Counted from the stretch's first letter, positions 17,401 through 26,279 are shown. The stretch is DNA of 64,000 nucleotides from an uncultured Acidobacteriaceae bacterium (GCA_903849645.1 CAINJJ010000036.1:1-64000); one strand, 5' to 3'. The notes: a model not told the origin generated them from the sequence alone. Numbers and translations are program-made.

Positions 17401-18222
17401 CAGGCGACATGGGGCAAGTCGTTCTCTCACTTTGCCAACTTCCAGATCCAGTCGCGCGACTATCACGGACTGGCGCTGCTGGCTTCGTACTCCATCCGCA
17501 AGACGCTCACCAACACCAGCAGCACCGATATTCACCAGTTCGGCGCGACGGCGGGCGCATTGCAGAATCCGCACAACCTGATGGAAGGCTACGGCGTAGC
17601 CCCCTACGAAATGCCTTCGACGCTGAAGCTGAACTACTCCTATGATCTGCCTCTTGGCCGCGGCCGCCAGTGGCTGGCGCATCCTGACGGGGTGAGCGGG
17701 CACGTGGTGGACGCGATTGCCGGAGGATGGTCTGTGGCCGGCATCACCACCTGGAGCCCGAAAGGAACGCCGGTGCAGGTGCCGCAGATATCGTCGGGCG
17801 GCAATCAGGCGCCGGGCGCGGCACTTCGCTGGTCTTTCCTGAACAAGAACTTCAGAAAGTCGGGAGTGAGCTACAAGGACGCGCTGGTGGTCAACGGAGC
17901 CTGGGCGAACCAGGGTGGGGCGGGCGTGCTGAACCTCAGCTCCTTCTCGCGTACGCCGGACTTCTCGTTCGCCAACTCACCAGTGTTTTTCTCTAACCTG
18001 CGCAATCCGGGCAATTTCACAACGGACGCCAGCATCCTGAAGAAGTTCTACCTGACGGACAGCAAGAGCCGCTACTTCGAGGCGCGCATCGAAGCGTTGA
18101 ACATCCTCAACCATCCGGTGTTCGGCAACATCATTGCGGACCCGTACAACACCAACTTCGGCGGCATCAACGGCAAGAACGGTCAGCGCGTCATGCAGGC
18201 AGGCGCGCGGTTCTTCTTCTAG
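14407..18222 (+). CDS. TonB-dependent receptor with N-terminal carboxypeptidase-regulatory-like domain
   Basis: 1271 residues. A signal peptide (ending AMRAQS) is followed by a carboxypeptidase-regulatory-like fold (about 35-115; AQLSGLVTDTTGAVVGGAEI, GIYVLPELQPGPYAITVTAAGF), then a plug domain, then a long beta-barrel ending GARFFF with the terminal Phe expected for BAM-dependent insertion. This is the Oar-like receptor architecture common in Acidobacteriota, used for TonB-driven uptake of large substrates such as glycans. A terminator follows, then an alpha-galactosidase gene, so galactoside uptake is a reasonable inference, not shown by the sequence. Confidence 0.92.
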   Translation: MKSQWIQAARRLGMAMGLLAVLAMLSPAMRAQSSNAQLSGLVTDTTGAVVGGAEIKALNEATNVPYVTVSNGAGIYVLPELQPGPYAITVTAAGFGTAKRSGLKLSTGDHLSQNFALKPGTVVESVTVTSAATLISSDEASSANVLDNNMITELPQLNRNALDLTGTTPSIQGSGPPVDQIGTLGNGAYLIANTGNSYSVSGGQVNGTSISVDGNPVQEAEFNATNRSIPTPDSIGEFRVESGVLTADKGRYAGGIITMETQSGTNDYHGRAFFYFRNENLNSNDWTDNSLNQARQAFSQKNYGVAGGGPVRIPHLYNGKDHTFFYAAWEGERFSQGQNIVSTIPTLLNQQGDFSQTVINYNNQTPVYATIYDPFYGAYSSNAADCTGPLADQYASQGNCWVRPQVPGAKIPAAYGSGISGQSKLFANYLALWPQPNHAPAANSDHVNNRYDSISVTRPTDKYFFRIDEALRNNQHLEATVSRSMLTDKIPAPFKHAAESLTTDDDWSGGLIYSLTVNPKTVVNVRLGFALSDLFSNGVSGNGSAADPSVNTSSWPMDPLLLNNNEKSTKEIPPVINIGSNAGGYTHVGGNEFDSFITQSTNGSVSVTRLLGRHALKAGYEQYFTRFTEQGGDKTGVAWVGSGGGSNQYWNQNDGLTGSSMAELMMGSSSYFNWGNWDITPYGWNQAAYIMDDWKVNTKLTVQIGLRWDHDGARQGRHVPGSLVYDMKAKNVLSANANWNWGQVTSTVPGLSSLPAPQWLSQGATGRVALIGTPEYPQKNLYTTNVANLSPRLGLSYALNDKTVLHLSAGTVDQGLNGLSTDWLSFYYNSNTFNQVSTLDGQHWLSEFGTDHGLGAFPALPGGGNLGWVPPITNNKDYWYASYGGAGNFDQTGTTIGHFDTPTDYMWTASVQRQLTPNWALTAEYQGVKGVHLLTNVWGWSLNNVPTSYYQLGTHLSDQVPNPFYGQSQTFSAQPTVSLSQLLGLSPQYGGTNSTTPGQATWGKSFSHFANFQIQSRDYHGLALLASYSIRKTLTNTSSTDIHQFGATAGALQNPHNLMEGYGVAPYEMPSTLKLNYSYDLPLGRGRQWLAHPDGVSGHVVDAIAGGWSVAGITTWSPKGTPVQVPQISSGGNQAPGAALRWSFLNKNFRKSGVSYKDALVVNGAWANQGGAGVLNLSSFSRTPDFSFANSPVFFSNLRNPGNFTTDASILKKFYLTDSKSRYFEARIEALNILNHPVFGNIIADPYNTNFGGINGKNGQRVMQAGARFFF

Positions 18223-18249
18223 CGCCGGACTGAGCAAGGGAGTGCGGCG

Positions 18250-18283
18250 GGCGGCTGCGGGCAGATGACGCAGCCGCCTGTTT
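18250..18283 (+). terminator. Intrinsic terminator after the TonB-dependent receptor
   Basis: GGCGGCTGCG (18250-18259) pairs perfectly with CGCAGCCGCC (18269-18278) over 10 bp with a nine-base loop, followed by TGTTTCA. It begins 28 bases after the receptor stop. Confidence 0.75.
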
Positions 18284-18376
18284 CAATCGGACCAGGTACG
18301 GGGGGATTTTTAGCTGGAAGCCTGCGGGGAGCTGAACGGTCTGCGGAACAACTGCATTGGATCTGGCTTTGTAACA

Positions 18377-18437
18377 GGGCTCGACTTCAGTCGTGCCGCT
18401 AAAGCCAATTGAATCTGAGGGCTTTAGCCCCTGAGGG
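18377..18437 (+). repeat. Double-palindrome intergenic repeat, copy A
   Basis: First palindrome at 18378-18397 (GGCTCGACTTCAGTCGTGCC, one mismatch in the stem), a 21-base spacer, and second palindrome GGGCTTTAGCCC at 18419-18430 followed by CTGAGGG. The same two-palindrome design occurs at 32258-32317 and, inverted, at 54075-54137. The rest of the 18284-18608 spacer shows no gene. Confidence 0.8.
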
Positions 18438-18608
18438 ACGGTTTTGAACGGGCCTGATCGCCAGGCAGCCCATGTTACAGCAATCTCTTGAGCCCACACT
18501 TTCGCAGCGCGGCCTGCAAGTCCCCGCCAGATTGCAGCAGTACTCGCGGTACAACTGGAGTGTTGGCCTTCAGCGGGGGCATTTTTTTTGCGATTTGCAG
18601 AGGTCCTG

Positions 18609-20813
18609 ATGAAAACGTTTGAATTCGGAAGAGCGGTTTGCGGCGTGGCTGTCGTGGTTGCGCTGGGCCTGGCACATGGCGGGACGGCTCAGGCAGTGCC
18701 GGTGAACCTGCTGGTTTCAAATGGAAGCCTGTCGGTTGGGCTCAGCGCAGAAGGCGCAGCGCCGCAACTGGAGTGGATTCATGGCGCGGGCGGGCTTGAG
18801 CTTTCCAACCAGGCAGAGGAGACGCTGCCGGCTTCGGTCGAAGTGGGCGGGGCCCCTGTGGCGTTGAAGTGGGAGCACAAGGCGGCGCTGGACAGCGGAA
18901 CCGGGCGGCGCGCGGAGATTGTGTACGAGTCGGACAAGCCGCATCTGCGGCTGCGCTGGGCCTGGGAGGAGCGGGCGGACTACGGGCCGGTGGAGCATCG
19001 CGTCACGGTCGAGAATCTCGGCGCCGAAGAGGTCTGGCTGCCGATGGTGGACTCCCTGCGGCTGGATGCGGGGGTGCGGGCTTCGGACGCGCTGAATGTC
19101 TTCTACGTTGAAAAGGGCGCGGACTCGCCTTCGGCCCAGGGGACCCATCTGGAGACGATGGGCGAAGGGTTCCACTGGACGGGGAAGAGCTCGACCTACG
19201 CCTTCCCGGAGAAGGGCGAGGCGCGGGAGATCATTCCGGCGGAGGTGGTGTTTTCGCCACAGGGCGAAGAGGCGGGGCTTTATCTGGGAATCGAATTCAG
19301 CGGACGGACGCGCATCAGCCTCGAGCGCGCCGGGAACAGCGTGAAGACTGTGCTGGGGTTGAATCCAGAGCCGGGGCCGTTCAGGACGCGGATCGAACCG
19401 GGGGGGAGTTTTGAGACGCCGGCGGCCTTCCTGGGCGCGTTCACGGGCGGGGTGGACGGAGCGGGGAACCAGTTGCGGCCGTGGGTGCGCGCGGTGCTGA
19501 ACAACCCGCTGACCTGGAAAGACGCGCAGTATCCGCTGACGGTGAACAACAGTTGGGGTAGCGGGATGCAGGTGGACGAGGCCCTGGCGCTGCGCATGAT
19601 CGGCGAGTCAAAGGAACTGGGCCTGGAGATGTTCCACATCGACGCGGGGTGGTTTCGCGGGGTGGGCGACTGGTATCCGGATGCGAAGAAGTTTCCCCAC
19701 GGTCTGGCGGCCATCGCGGACGCTGCTCATAAGCAGGGACTGCGCTTTGGCATCTGGGTGGACTGGACGCAGGCGGCGCTGGACACGGAGCCGGGGGCGC
19801 TGAATGTGCGCGACCCCAAGGTGCGCGACTGGCTGGTGAGCGACCTGAAGCCGGACTGGAAGCCGGAGGATTTCAAGGGAGAGACGATCGACATCGGGGC
19901 CCCGGCGGCGCGGGAGTATGCGGCGCGGGAGGTGAAGCGGATTGTCGAGGACTACAAGCTGGACATGATTGAGCACGACGGCTACCTGGTAGCCAAGGGC
20001 TGCGTGCGGACGGACCATCCTCATGCGGCGCCGGAGATGAGCACCACGAAGATCATGCACGACTGGGGCTCGGATTTCGTGATGGGCGCAAATTCCACGG
20101 ACGTCAGCTACCACGCGGTGCGGGCCTACTACAGCATCTATGAGAAGACGCGCCGGGAGCATCCTGGGCTGCTGTTTGAGATCTGCAACGACGGCGGGCG
20201 GATGGTGGACTTTGGGTCGGCCGCGCACGGGGACTACTTCTCCATCACCGACACCTACGATCCTCTGTCGAACCGGCGGGCGTTTTTTGACACCAGCCAC
20301 CTGCTGCCGGCGGCGATGCTGGAGAGCTACGTGGAGAAGTGGCCCACGCCGAAGATCGAGAACTTCCGCTACATGCTGCGCAGCGGCATGATGGGCTGGA
20401 TGACGATCATGCTGGACACGACACAGTGGACACCGGAGCAGCACGCAGCGGCGCGGGCGGCGATCAGGCTCTACAAAGAGCAACTGCGGCCCCTGATCCG
20501 GGATGCGCAGCTCTACCACGTGTCGGAACGGCCGGATGGGCTGCGCTGGGATGGGGTCGAGTACTGGGACCCGGCGGGGGCCAGGGGTGTTGTGTTTGCG
20601 TTCAGAGGCAGCGTGGCCGGCGAGACGGAGCATCGCTTTGCGCTGGCGGGGCTGGACCGGTGGAAGCGCTACAAGCTGCATTTTGAGGACGGAACCTCTC
20701 CGGACATTGTGGTTGCAGGCGCGGATTTGATGGGCGCTGGGCTGGCCGTCCGTTTGCCGGAGCCGAACAGTTCGGAGCTGGTTTTTTTGAGCGAAGCTGC
20801 GGCCAGGGAATAG
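18609..20813 (+). CDS. Exported alpha-galactosidase (GH36-like)
   Basis: 734 residues from ATG 18609 (AGAGG upstream); the signal peptide ends near GTAQA. An N-terminal beta-sandwich (about 30-300) precedes a TIM barrel with VNNSWGSGMQVDE, FHIDAGWFRGVGDWYPD and FGIWVDWTQAALD. By position, Asp452 in KLDMIEHDG is the likely nucleophile and Asp534 in CNDGGRMVDFG the likely acid/base, as in the GH36/GH27 clan. The C terminus is a beta domain. It probably removes alpha-galactosyl side groups in the periplasm. It follows the receptor and is followed after 13 bases by an SDR gene, so it fits a glycan utilisation locus. Confidence 0.85.
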   Translation: MKTFEFGRAVCGVAVVVALGLAHGGTAQAVPVNLLVSNGSLSVGLSAEGAAPQLEWIHGAGGLELSNQAEETLPASVEVGGAPVALKWEHKAALDSGTGRRAEIVYESDKPHLRLRWAWEERADYGPVEHRVTVENLGAEEVWLPMVDSLRLDAGVRASDALNVFYVEKGADSPSAQGTHLETMGEGFHWTGKSSTYAFPEKGEAREIIPAEVVFSPQGEEAGLYLGIEFSGRTRISLERAGNSVKTVLGLNPEPGPFRTRIEPGGSFETPAAFLGAFTGGVDGAGNQLRPWVRAVLNNPLTWKDAQYPLTVNNSWGSGMQVDEALALRMIGESKELGLEMFHIDAGWFRGVGDWYPDAKKFPHGLAAIADAAHKQGLRFGIWVDWTQAALDTEPGALNVRDPKVRDWLVSDLKPDWKPEDFKGETIDIGAPAAREYAAREVKRIVEDYKLDMIEHDGYLVAKGCVRTDHPHAAPEMSTTKIMHDWGSDFVMGANSTDVSYHAVRAYYSIYEKTRREHPGLLFEICNDGGRMVDFGSAAHGDYFSITDTYDPLSNRRAFFDTSHLLPAAMLESYVEKWPTPKIENFRYMLRSGMMGWMTIMLDTTQWTPEQHAAARAAIRLYKEQLRPLIRDAQLYHVSERPDGLRWDGVEYWDPAGARGVVFAFRGSVAGETEHRFALAGLDRWKRYKLHFEDGTSPDIVVAGADLMGAGLAVRLPEPNSSELVFLSEAAARE

Positions 20814-20826
20814 GGAGAAGAGGCGA

Positions 20827-21624
20827 ATGCAAAAGCAGAAGCCCCAGTTGAGCGTTGAGTTTGCGGGCCAGGTCGCGGTTGTGACCGGGGCGGCGCAGGG
20901 CATCGGGCGCGCCATTGCGGAGGAGCTGCAGAGGCGAGGTGCGCGGCTGATTCTGGTAGACCGCAACAGGGAAGGGGTGGCCGCTGCCGCTGAATCCATG
21001 CGCGCCTCGCAGGGGTCGCAGGTTGATTCCCTGGTGGCGAACCTGGCCGAGCCGGCCGAGATTGACGCACTTGCGGCGAGGGTTCAGGGTCTAGCGCGGC
21101 AGGTGGACGTGCTGGTGAACAACGCAGGCATCGAACTGGATTTGCCCCTGGGACAGATAACGGCCGAGAGCTTTGACCGGGTGATGGCGGTGAATCTGCG
21201 CGCGCCCTTGCTGCTTTCGCAGGCGCTGGCCGGGCAATTTCCCGCCGGGGGCGGGGCGATTGTGAATATCAGTTCGATTCACAGCAGCCACGCGTTTGCG
21301 AACGCGATTCCCTATGCCTGTTCGAAGGCGGGGCTGGTGGCGCTCACGCGCAACCTGGCGCTGGAACTCGCATCGCGGCGGATTCGGGTGAACGCGGTGT
21401 GCCCTGGGTATATTGATACGCCCCTTTGGGATGAGTGGCTGCGCGGGGCAGCGGACCCCGCGGCGCTGGCGGAGCAGACCGAGGCATTGCATCCGCTGGG
21501 CCGGCGCGGCGTGCCGGCCGATGTGGCCTCCGCGGTGGCCTTTCTGGCCAGCAGCCAGGCTGGGTGGGTGACGGGGACGCACCTTGTGGTGGACGGAGGA
21601 CTCACCGTTCGCGCTCATCCGTAA
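20827..21624 (+). CDS. Short-chain dehydrogenase/reductase (SDR)
   Basis: 265 residues. The cofactor motif TGAAQGIG, the NNAG motif and the catalytic Ser-Tyr-Lys (NISSIHSS and YACSK) are all present, giving a classical SDR of normal length ending VTGTHLVVDGGLTV. Such enzymes oxidise sugars or polyols or reduce keto groups with NAD(P). It is 13 bases after the alpha-galactosidase, so oxidation of the released sugar is a plausible role. The first residues (QKQKPQLSVEF) are non-conserved. Confidence 0.9.
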   Translation: MQKQKPQLSVEFAGQVAVVTGAAQGIGRAIAEELQRRGARLILVDRNREGVAAAAESMRASQGSQVDSLVANLAEPAEIDALAARVQGLARQVDVLVNNAGIELDLPLGQITAESFDRVMAVNLRAPLLLSQALAGQFPAGGGAIVNISSIHSSHAFANAIPYACSKAGLVALTRNLALELASRRIRVNAVCPGYIDTPLWDEWLRGAADPAALAEQTEALHPLGRRGVPADVASAVAFLASSQAGWVTGTHLVVDGGLTVRAHP

Positions 21625-21733
21625 ATTGCGCCGATATGCCGATGATCGGCAGGAAAGCCGGAAAAGGCGCGCGCGTTAAGTCGATCATTGGTGCGAGTAT
21701 TGCGGTATTCAGGCCTGTGCCCCGCAGCGTACC

Positions 21734-23710
21734 ATGAATTTTCAACATTTTCGATCCTGGGGCCGCGCAATGAAACGACAGAAGGCAGACCTGAGCGAGA
21801 CGCTCAAGCAGGAGTTCAAAAAGGACCTGGAACTCTTTGAGTACTTTCTTGTGCTGCTGAACGACTCCAGCCCCATTCGCAACGTGGAACTGATGTGGGC
21901 CGAAGATCTGGAGCTGTTTGACCCAGCGCAGCGGCCCAAGCTGAATACCGGTGACGCGCTGATCGAGTTGCAGGCTGCGGGAGCGGACCGGCCGGCCCGC
22001 ACGTCGCCCAGCCCATCGACCCATTTCTGCGACCTGGTGCACGGGTTTGGCGCGCACGAAGAGCAGACCTGCGCGCGCAGCGATAAGCCGGCAAAGGAGC
22101 GGTGCCGGGCGACGGGGCGCAGCCAGGTGTACCCCTGCCATGTGGGGCTCACGGACATCGCGGTCCCGGTGGTCTGCGAGGGACGGTACCTGGGGACGCT
22201 GTTCAGCGGGCAGGTGCTGACTGCGCCGCCCACAGCGGAGGGATTTGCGGCCGTAAGCGCAGCTCTGGAAGGTCAGCCGCACATCGACATGGCCCGGCTG
22301 GAGGAGGCCTACTCCCGGGTGCCCGTGGTGACCAGCGCGCAACTGGCCGAAATGGTGCGGATGCTGGAGGTCTTTGCCCGCTACCTGGGTAATGCGTGGA
22401 AGCGGCTGGAGATCATGAGCGAGTTCCAGCAGATGCGGGAGCGGGAGTTGGCGCTGGACCGGCGCGAGCTGGCGGAGATGCTGCTGGCGGGCAAGGTGGG
22501 CGGGGGTGCGTCAGGCAGCGAGCAGGAACTGGCCAGGCTGGCGCGCAAAGTGGGGCTCGACCGGCTTCCGGACCGGGTGCTGGTGCTGCGCATGCAGAGC
22601 GGGCAGGAGGATGCGTCGGGACCTCTCCCGGCCGGGCCGGCAGGGCAGGGGCCGGCGGAGGCCATCGGAAGCCATCTGACCCTGGGGCGGGTTGCGCACA
22701 TGATCGAGAGCCGCTGCCAGAGCTGGCCAAACACGCTTGCGGCAGTGATTACGCCGGGGGAGATGTGCATCTTTACGGCGCAGAAGTCGCGCACGCCGGC
22801 GCAGGAGCGGATGCTGCTGGAAGAGATGGGACAGACGCTGCTGCGCACGGCGCGTTCGCAGGGGATGCCCCTGGCGCGGATCGGCATCAGCGGGTTGCAT
22901 CAGCAATCGACCGAGTTGCTGCGGGCTTATCACGAGGCTTCGTCAGCCCTGGACGCGGGCCAGTCGACAGTGAACTGGTATGAGTTGATGCCGGAGCGCG
23001 ACCATCAGCCTTCGGCGGCGCTGGGGCGGGTGCTGAAGGCTCTGCAGAGCGCGGATTCGAGCGCGATATCCGCGGCGGTGCGGGAGTTTCTGGCGGCCGG
23101 AGCGCCGGCGGCGACGACGACCGCGCAGTTGCAGCAGGCGCGGGGGCTCTTGACCTGGGCCTGCGAGCACCTGGCGCGGGAACTGGCCACACTCGGGACC
23201 AGCGGGGTGGCCGTGGGCGCGGCCAAGGACCGGGCGGTGCAGATCATCGTGGGTTCACCGAGTTCCTTCGCGCTGGCCGAGGCATTCCGGTCGTACGTGG
23301 ACCAACTGCGGCAGCAGGTGGTGCAACTGTTCTCGCAGCGCGAGGAGAAGATCGTGATCGAGACGCACCGGCTGGTGCGGGAACTGGGGCCGGAGAAGGT
23401 GACGATCCAGGATCTGGCCCGCGACCTGAAGCTCTCGGCGGGGCACCTGGGCCGGGTCTATAGCCGGACCACCGGACATACGCTGGAGGAGTACCTGATT
23501 AGGCAGCGGCTGGAGATGGGCAAGCGGCTGCTGCTGGACCCGAGGCTTCATGTGGCCGAGGTGGCCGACCGATGCGGGTTCTGCAATCCGGCCTATTTTG
23601 CTTCTGTGTTCAAGAAGTACATGCACTGCACGCCGCGGGCCTACGCCAGCCAGCCGCAGCGTTGGGGAGCTCCGCAGGCCGAGGCCGTGGAGACAGGGCA
23701 GGCGGTTTAA
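21734..23710 (+). CDS. AraC-family regulator with PocR sensory domain
   Basis: 658 residues. The N-terminal part has a PocR ligand-binding domain: HFCDLVHG, EEQTCARSDKPA, RCRATGRSQVYPCHVGLTDIAVPVV and GTLFSGQV, with the family's characteristic Cys residues. A middle region (about 270-540) resembles the GGDEF-like/CdaR-type linker of such regulators. The C-terminal AraC HTH is clear: VTIQDLARDLKLSAGHLGRVY and HVAEVADRCGFCNPAYFASVF. PocR domains sense small hydrocarbon or polyol ligands. It sits between the SDR and MDR genes and probably controls the locus. A start at the Met at 21770 is also possible. Confidence 0.88.
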   Translation: MNFQHFRSWGRAMKRQKADLSETLKQEFKKDLELFEYFLVLLNDSSPIRNVELMWAEDLELFDPAQRPKLNTGDALIELQAAGADRPARTSPSPSTHFCDLVHGFGAHEEQTCARSDKPAKERCRATGRSQVYPCHVGLTDIAVPVVCEGRYLGTLFSGQVLTAPPTAEGFAAVSAALEGQPHIDMARLEEAYSRVPVVTSAQLAEMVRMLEVFARYLGNAWKRLEIMSEFQQMRERELALDRRELAEMLLAGKVGGGASGSEQELARLARKVGLDRLPDRVLVLRMQSGQEDASGPLPAGPAGQGPAEAIGSHLTLGRVAHMIESRCQSWPNTLAAVITPGEMCIFTAQKSRTPAQERMLLEEMGQTLLRTARSQGMPLARIGISGLHQQSTELLRAYHEASSALDAGQSTVNWYELMPERDHQPSAALGRVLKALQSADSSAISAAVREFLAAGAPAATTTAQLQQARGLLTWACEHLARELATLGTSGVAVGAAKDRAVQIIVGSPSSFALAEAFRSYVDQLRQQVVQLFSQREEKIVIETHRLVRELGPEKVTIQDLARDLKLSAGHLGRVYSRTTGHTLEEYLIRQRLEMGKRLLLDPRLHVAEVADRCGFCNPAYFASVFKKYMHCTPRAYASQPQRWGAPQAEAVETGQAV

Positions 23711-23720
23711 GGAGAAGGGC

Positions 23721-24710
23721 ATGCGCGCATTGGTCTATACGGCTCCGCACGAGGTAACTCTGGAGCATCGTCCCGAGCCGGCTCAGGTTGCCGGGGAGAC
23801 GCAGATTGCGGTGACGGCGGCGGGGCTCTGCGGCTCGGACATCTCGGGCTTTCTGGGGCACAGCCGGAGGCGGGTTCCGCCGCTGGTGCTGGGCCATGAA
23901 CTGGTGGGGCGGACGGCGGACGGACGGCGGGTGGTGGCCAATCCGCTGCTGAGCTGCGGGCGCTGCGCGGCGTGCCTGAGCGGGGCGCAGAACCTGTGCT
24001 CCAACTGGCGGCTGCTGGGGCTGGACCAGACGCAGGGCTGCTACCAGGAGTTTGTGTCGCTGCCGGTGACGCAGCTCTACGAGATACCCGACAGCCTGCC
24101 GGATGCGCGGGCCATCGCGGTGGAGCCGCTGGCCAACATTGTCCATCTGTTCCGGATTGCGGCGCCGCTGCCGTTTTTCCGCATGGGGATTGTGGGGGGT
24201 GGCACCATGGGCGCGCTGGCGCTGTTGACGGCCCTGCGGCTGGGGGTGCGCGAGGTGCTGGTCGAGGACGTAAGCGAGGTGCGCCTGGAGACGGTGCGGC
24301 GGATGGGCGCGACGCTGGGGGCCAATGTGTCCACCGAAGAGGGCCGGGCGGAGGCGCGGCGCTTTGCCGGCCACGGGCTGGACCTGGTGCTGGACGCCTC
24401 GGGAAGCACGGCGGCGCGGCAGGCGGCCTTTGACCGTTGCCGGCCGGGAGGCATGGTGGTGCTGCTGGGCATGGGCCAGGAGCGGAGCGAGATCGATTTT
24501 GTGACCAGCATCCGCAAGGAGCACCGGGTGACGATGTCGTTTGCCTATACGCCGGTGGACTTTGAGCGGTCGCTCAAGCTGCTGACGGCAGGGGAGGTGG
24601 ACCTGTCGCCGTGGACGGTGGAGATGCCGCTGGAGGCGGGACAGGCGGCTTTTGACAAGATGACCAAGGACCCCGGCGCGACGCTGAAGATGGTGCTGCG
24701 GGTGAGTTGA
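23721..24710 (+). CDS. Zinc-dependent medium-chain dehydrogenase (polyol/sugar type)
   Basis: 329 residues from ATG 23721 with GGAGAA upstream, 10 bases after the regulator stop. Catalytic zinc ligands are seen in GLCGSDISG and GHELVG; the structural zinc loop has four Cys (CGRCAACLSGAQNLC). The Rossmann motif is GIVGGGTMGALALLTAL. The pattern is that of sorbitol/galactitol or threonine dehydrogenase-like MDR enzymes. Together with the SDR it suggests a sugar or polyol oxidation route under PocR-AraC control. The longer open frame upstream is a shadow of the regulator gene. Confidence 0.9.
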   Translation: MRALVYTAPHEVTLEHRPEPAQVAGETQIAVTAAGLCGSDISGFLGHSRRRVPPLVLGHELVGRTADGRRVVANPLLSCGRCAACLSGAQNLCSNWRLLGLDQTQGCYQEFVSLPVTQLYEIPDSLPDARAIAVEPLANIVHLFRIAAPLPFFRMGIVGGGTMGALALLTALRLGVREVLVEDVSEVRLETVRRMGATLGANVSTEEGRAEARRFAGHGLDLVLDASGSTAARQAAFDRCRPGGMVVLLGMGQERSEIDFVTSIRKEHRVTMSFAYTPVDFERSLKLLTAGEVDLSPWTVEMPLEAGQAAFDKMTKDPGATLKMVLRVS

Positions 24711-24831
24711 GGGTGCGGGCGGCGGGCGCTGGGTGGGAGTTGTGGATTCCCAGGTCTCGGAATCGGGACCCTTCGACTGCGCTCGCGCAGGAGCGCTCTC
24801 CGCTGAACCCCTCGGTGCAAGGGATGTCCGG

Positions 24832-24954
24832 GAACTCAACAAAACGCTTGATCTGGTCGAGAAGTTCCCCGGCCTGGGCAACCGAAACCCGCTGCGCGGC
24901 CCAGCCTGGCAAGCCGGCCAGCGAGATCAGCAATAGAAGGACGATCTTCCGCAT
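24832..24954 (-). pseudogene. 5' remnant of an exported protein gene
   Basis: The minus strand from ATG 24954 encodes a clear signal peptide (MRKIVLLLLISLAGLPGWA) followed by AQRVSVAQAGELLDQIKRF, a start resembling exported Acidobacterial proteins, but after about 40 residues the frame runs into low-quality sequence (24711-24830) and then antisense into the neighbouring dehydrogenase. The surrounding 24711-25083 spacer contains other fragments, such as a CCCTCT/AGAGGG hairpin near 24958-24976. I read this as the stump of a deleted or rearranged gene. It could instead be a short expressed peptide. Confidence 0.4.
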
Positions 24955-25083
24955 CGAACCCTCTCCACCAGAGGGAGAGAGATCGCTCCCCGGCCCCCGC
25001 AAACTCGGCCGGCCCAGTGCCTGCCCAATCGACGGAAATGCCGGTTTCAGAGGGATGGAAGGCTCACCGCCGCTCTGCAAGCC

Positions 25084-26154
25084 TCAGCTTCGCTTGCCCC
25101 TCGGCCGCCACACCCCCGGCGCCCCGGTCGACTCGCGCACCACCAGCTCCGGCAAAATCGGCACCGAGTCCGGAAAGCTGGCCTGTCCCCGAATCCGCTG
25201 CAACAGAATGCGCGCAGCCACCACCCCCATCTGGTTCAAAGGCTGGCGAATCGTCGTCAGGCTGGGATTGTGGAAGGCCGCGCTCTGAATGTCGTCAAAG
25301 CCCACCACCGAAATGTCCTCCGGCACCCGCAACCCGCGATCCATGCAGGCGCGAATCGCTCCAATGGCCGACTCGTCGTTGTAGCAGACAATGGCCGTGA
25401 AATCGACGCCCCGGTCCAGCAATTCATTGGCCGGCGCAAAACCCAGCTCCGGGGTCGAGATCTTCAGCTTCAGTTGCACGGTCAGCTCTTCCGGCACCTC
25501 GATCTTCAGATCCCGCGCCACCGTCATCAGGCACTCCCAACGGTCGTCCGCGTCTGAGCTGTGGCTGCCCCCGCGCATGAAGGCAATCCTGCGATGGCCG
25601 AGCTGCACCAGGTGCCGCAACGCCAGTTCCGCGCCCCGCCGCTGGTCCAGTACCACGTTGGTCACGCCCTCAAAACTCCGATGCCCGGCCACGCACACCA
25701 CCGGCAGCTTCATGCTGTGTTCCAGCACCGTGTCAATCAGGATGAACCCCTCCACGCTGCGGTCCATCAGCAGGCGCGGGTACTCCTCAATCAGGTCCGG
25801 CTTGCGGCGATGGCTGGCCGTCAGGTAGAAGTAGCCCTCTTCGATCAGGTACTCCTCCACGCCGGCAAGCACCTGCGCGGCATAGTGGTCGTTGAGGTCC
25901 GGCACCAGCACGCCTACGGAGAAGGTCTGCCGCTTGCGCAGTGAACGCGCATAGAAGCTGGGCCGGTAGTCGAACTTGGCCGCAGCTTCAATCACCCGGT
26001 CGCGGGTGTCCTGGGGGATGGAACGGACGCCGGGCGCGTTGTTCAGCACCAGGGAAATGGTGGCCGGAGAAAGATCCAGGTACTCACCCAGCGTGCGCAA
26101 GCTGATGGGCTGGTCGGGCTGCGGCGCAACCCCGGTTTTCTTTCGCGTAGCCAT
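25084..26154 (-). CDS. LacI-family transcriptional regulator
   Basis: 356 residues from ATG 26154 (AAAGG upstream; an extra six-residue extension to 26172 is possible). The HTH is [22 protein letters not shown] followed by the hinge helix region [27 protein letters not shown]. The periplasmic-binding-protein-like sensor domain follows ([49 protein letters not shown]). It would repress sugar genes and release on ligand. It points away from the galactosidase locus, with a gene remnant between, so its target is uncertain. Confidence 0.93.
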   Translation of the reverse strand: MATRKKTGVAPQPDQPISLRTLGEYLDLSPATISLVLNNAPGVRSIPQDTRDRVIEAAAKFDYRPSFYARSLRKRQTFSVGVLVPDLNDHYAAQVLAGVEEYLIEEGYFYLTASHRRKPDLIEEYPRLLMDRSVEGFILIDTVLEHSMKLPVVCVAGHRSFEGVTNVVLDQRRGAELALRHLVQLGHRRIAFMRGGSHSSDADDRWECLMTVARDLKIEVPEELTVQLKLKISTPELGFAPANELLDRGVDFTAIVCYNDESAIGAIRACMDRGLRVPEDISVVGFDDIQSAAFHNPSLTTIRQPLNQMGVVAARILLQRIRGQASFPDSVPILPELVVRESTGAPGVWRPRGKRS

Positions 26155-26279
26155 GCATACCTTTTGTACCATCCGCGCCAGACTATGCGCTGTGATTTCA
26201 AGGGCTTTCGCGGCTCCCGCAGACCCTTGGATACCCCGCCATCAACGCGGCATTTCGTCCCATCCACAAGCGGCCGCGG

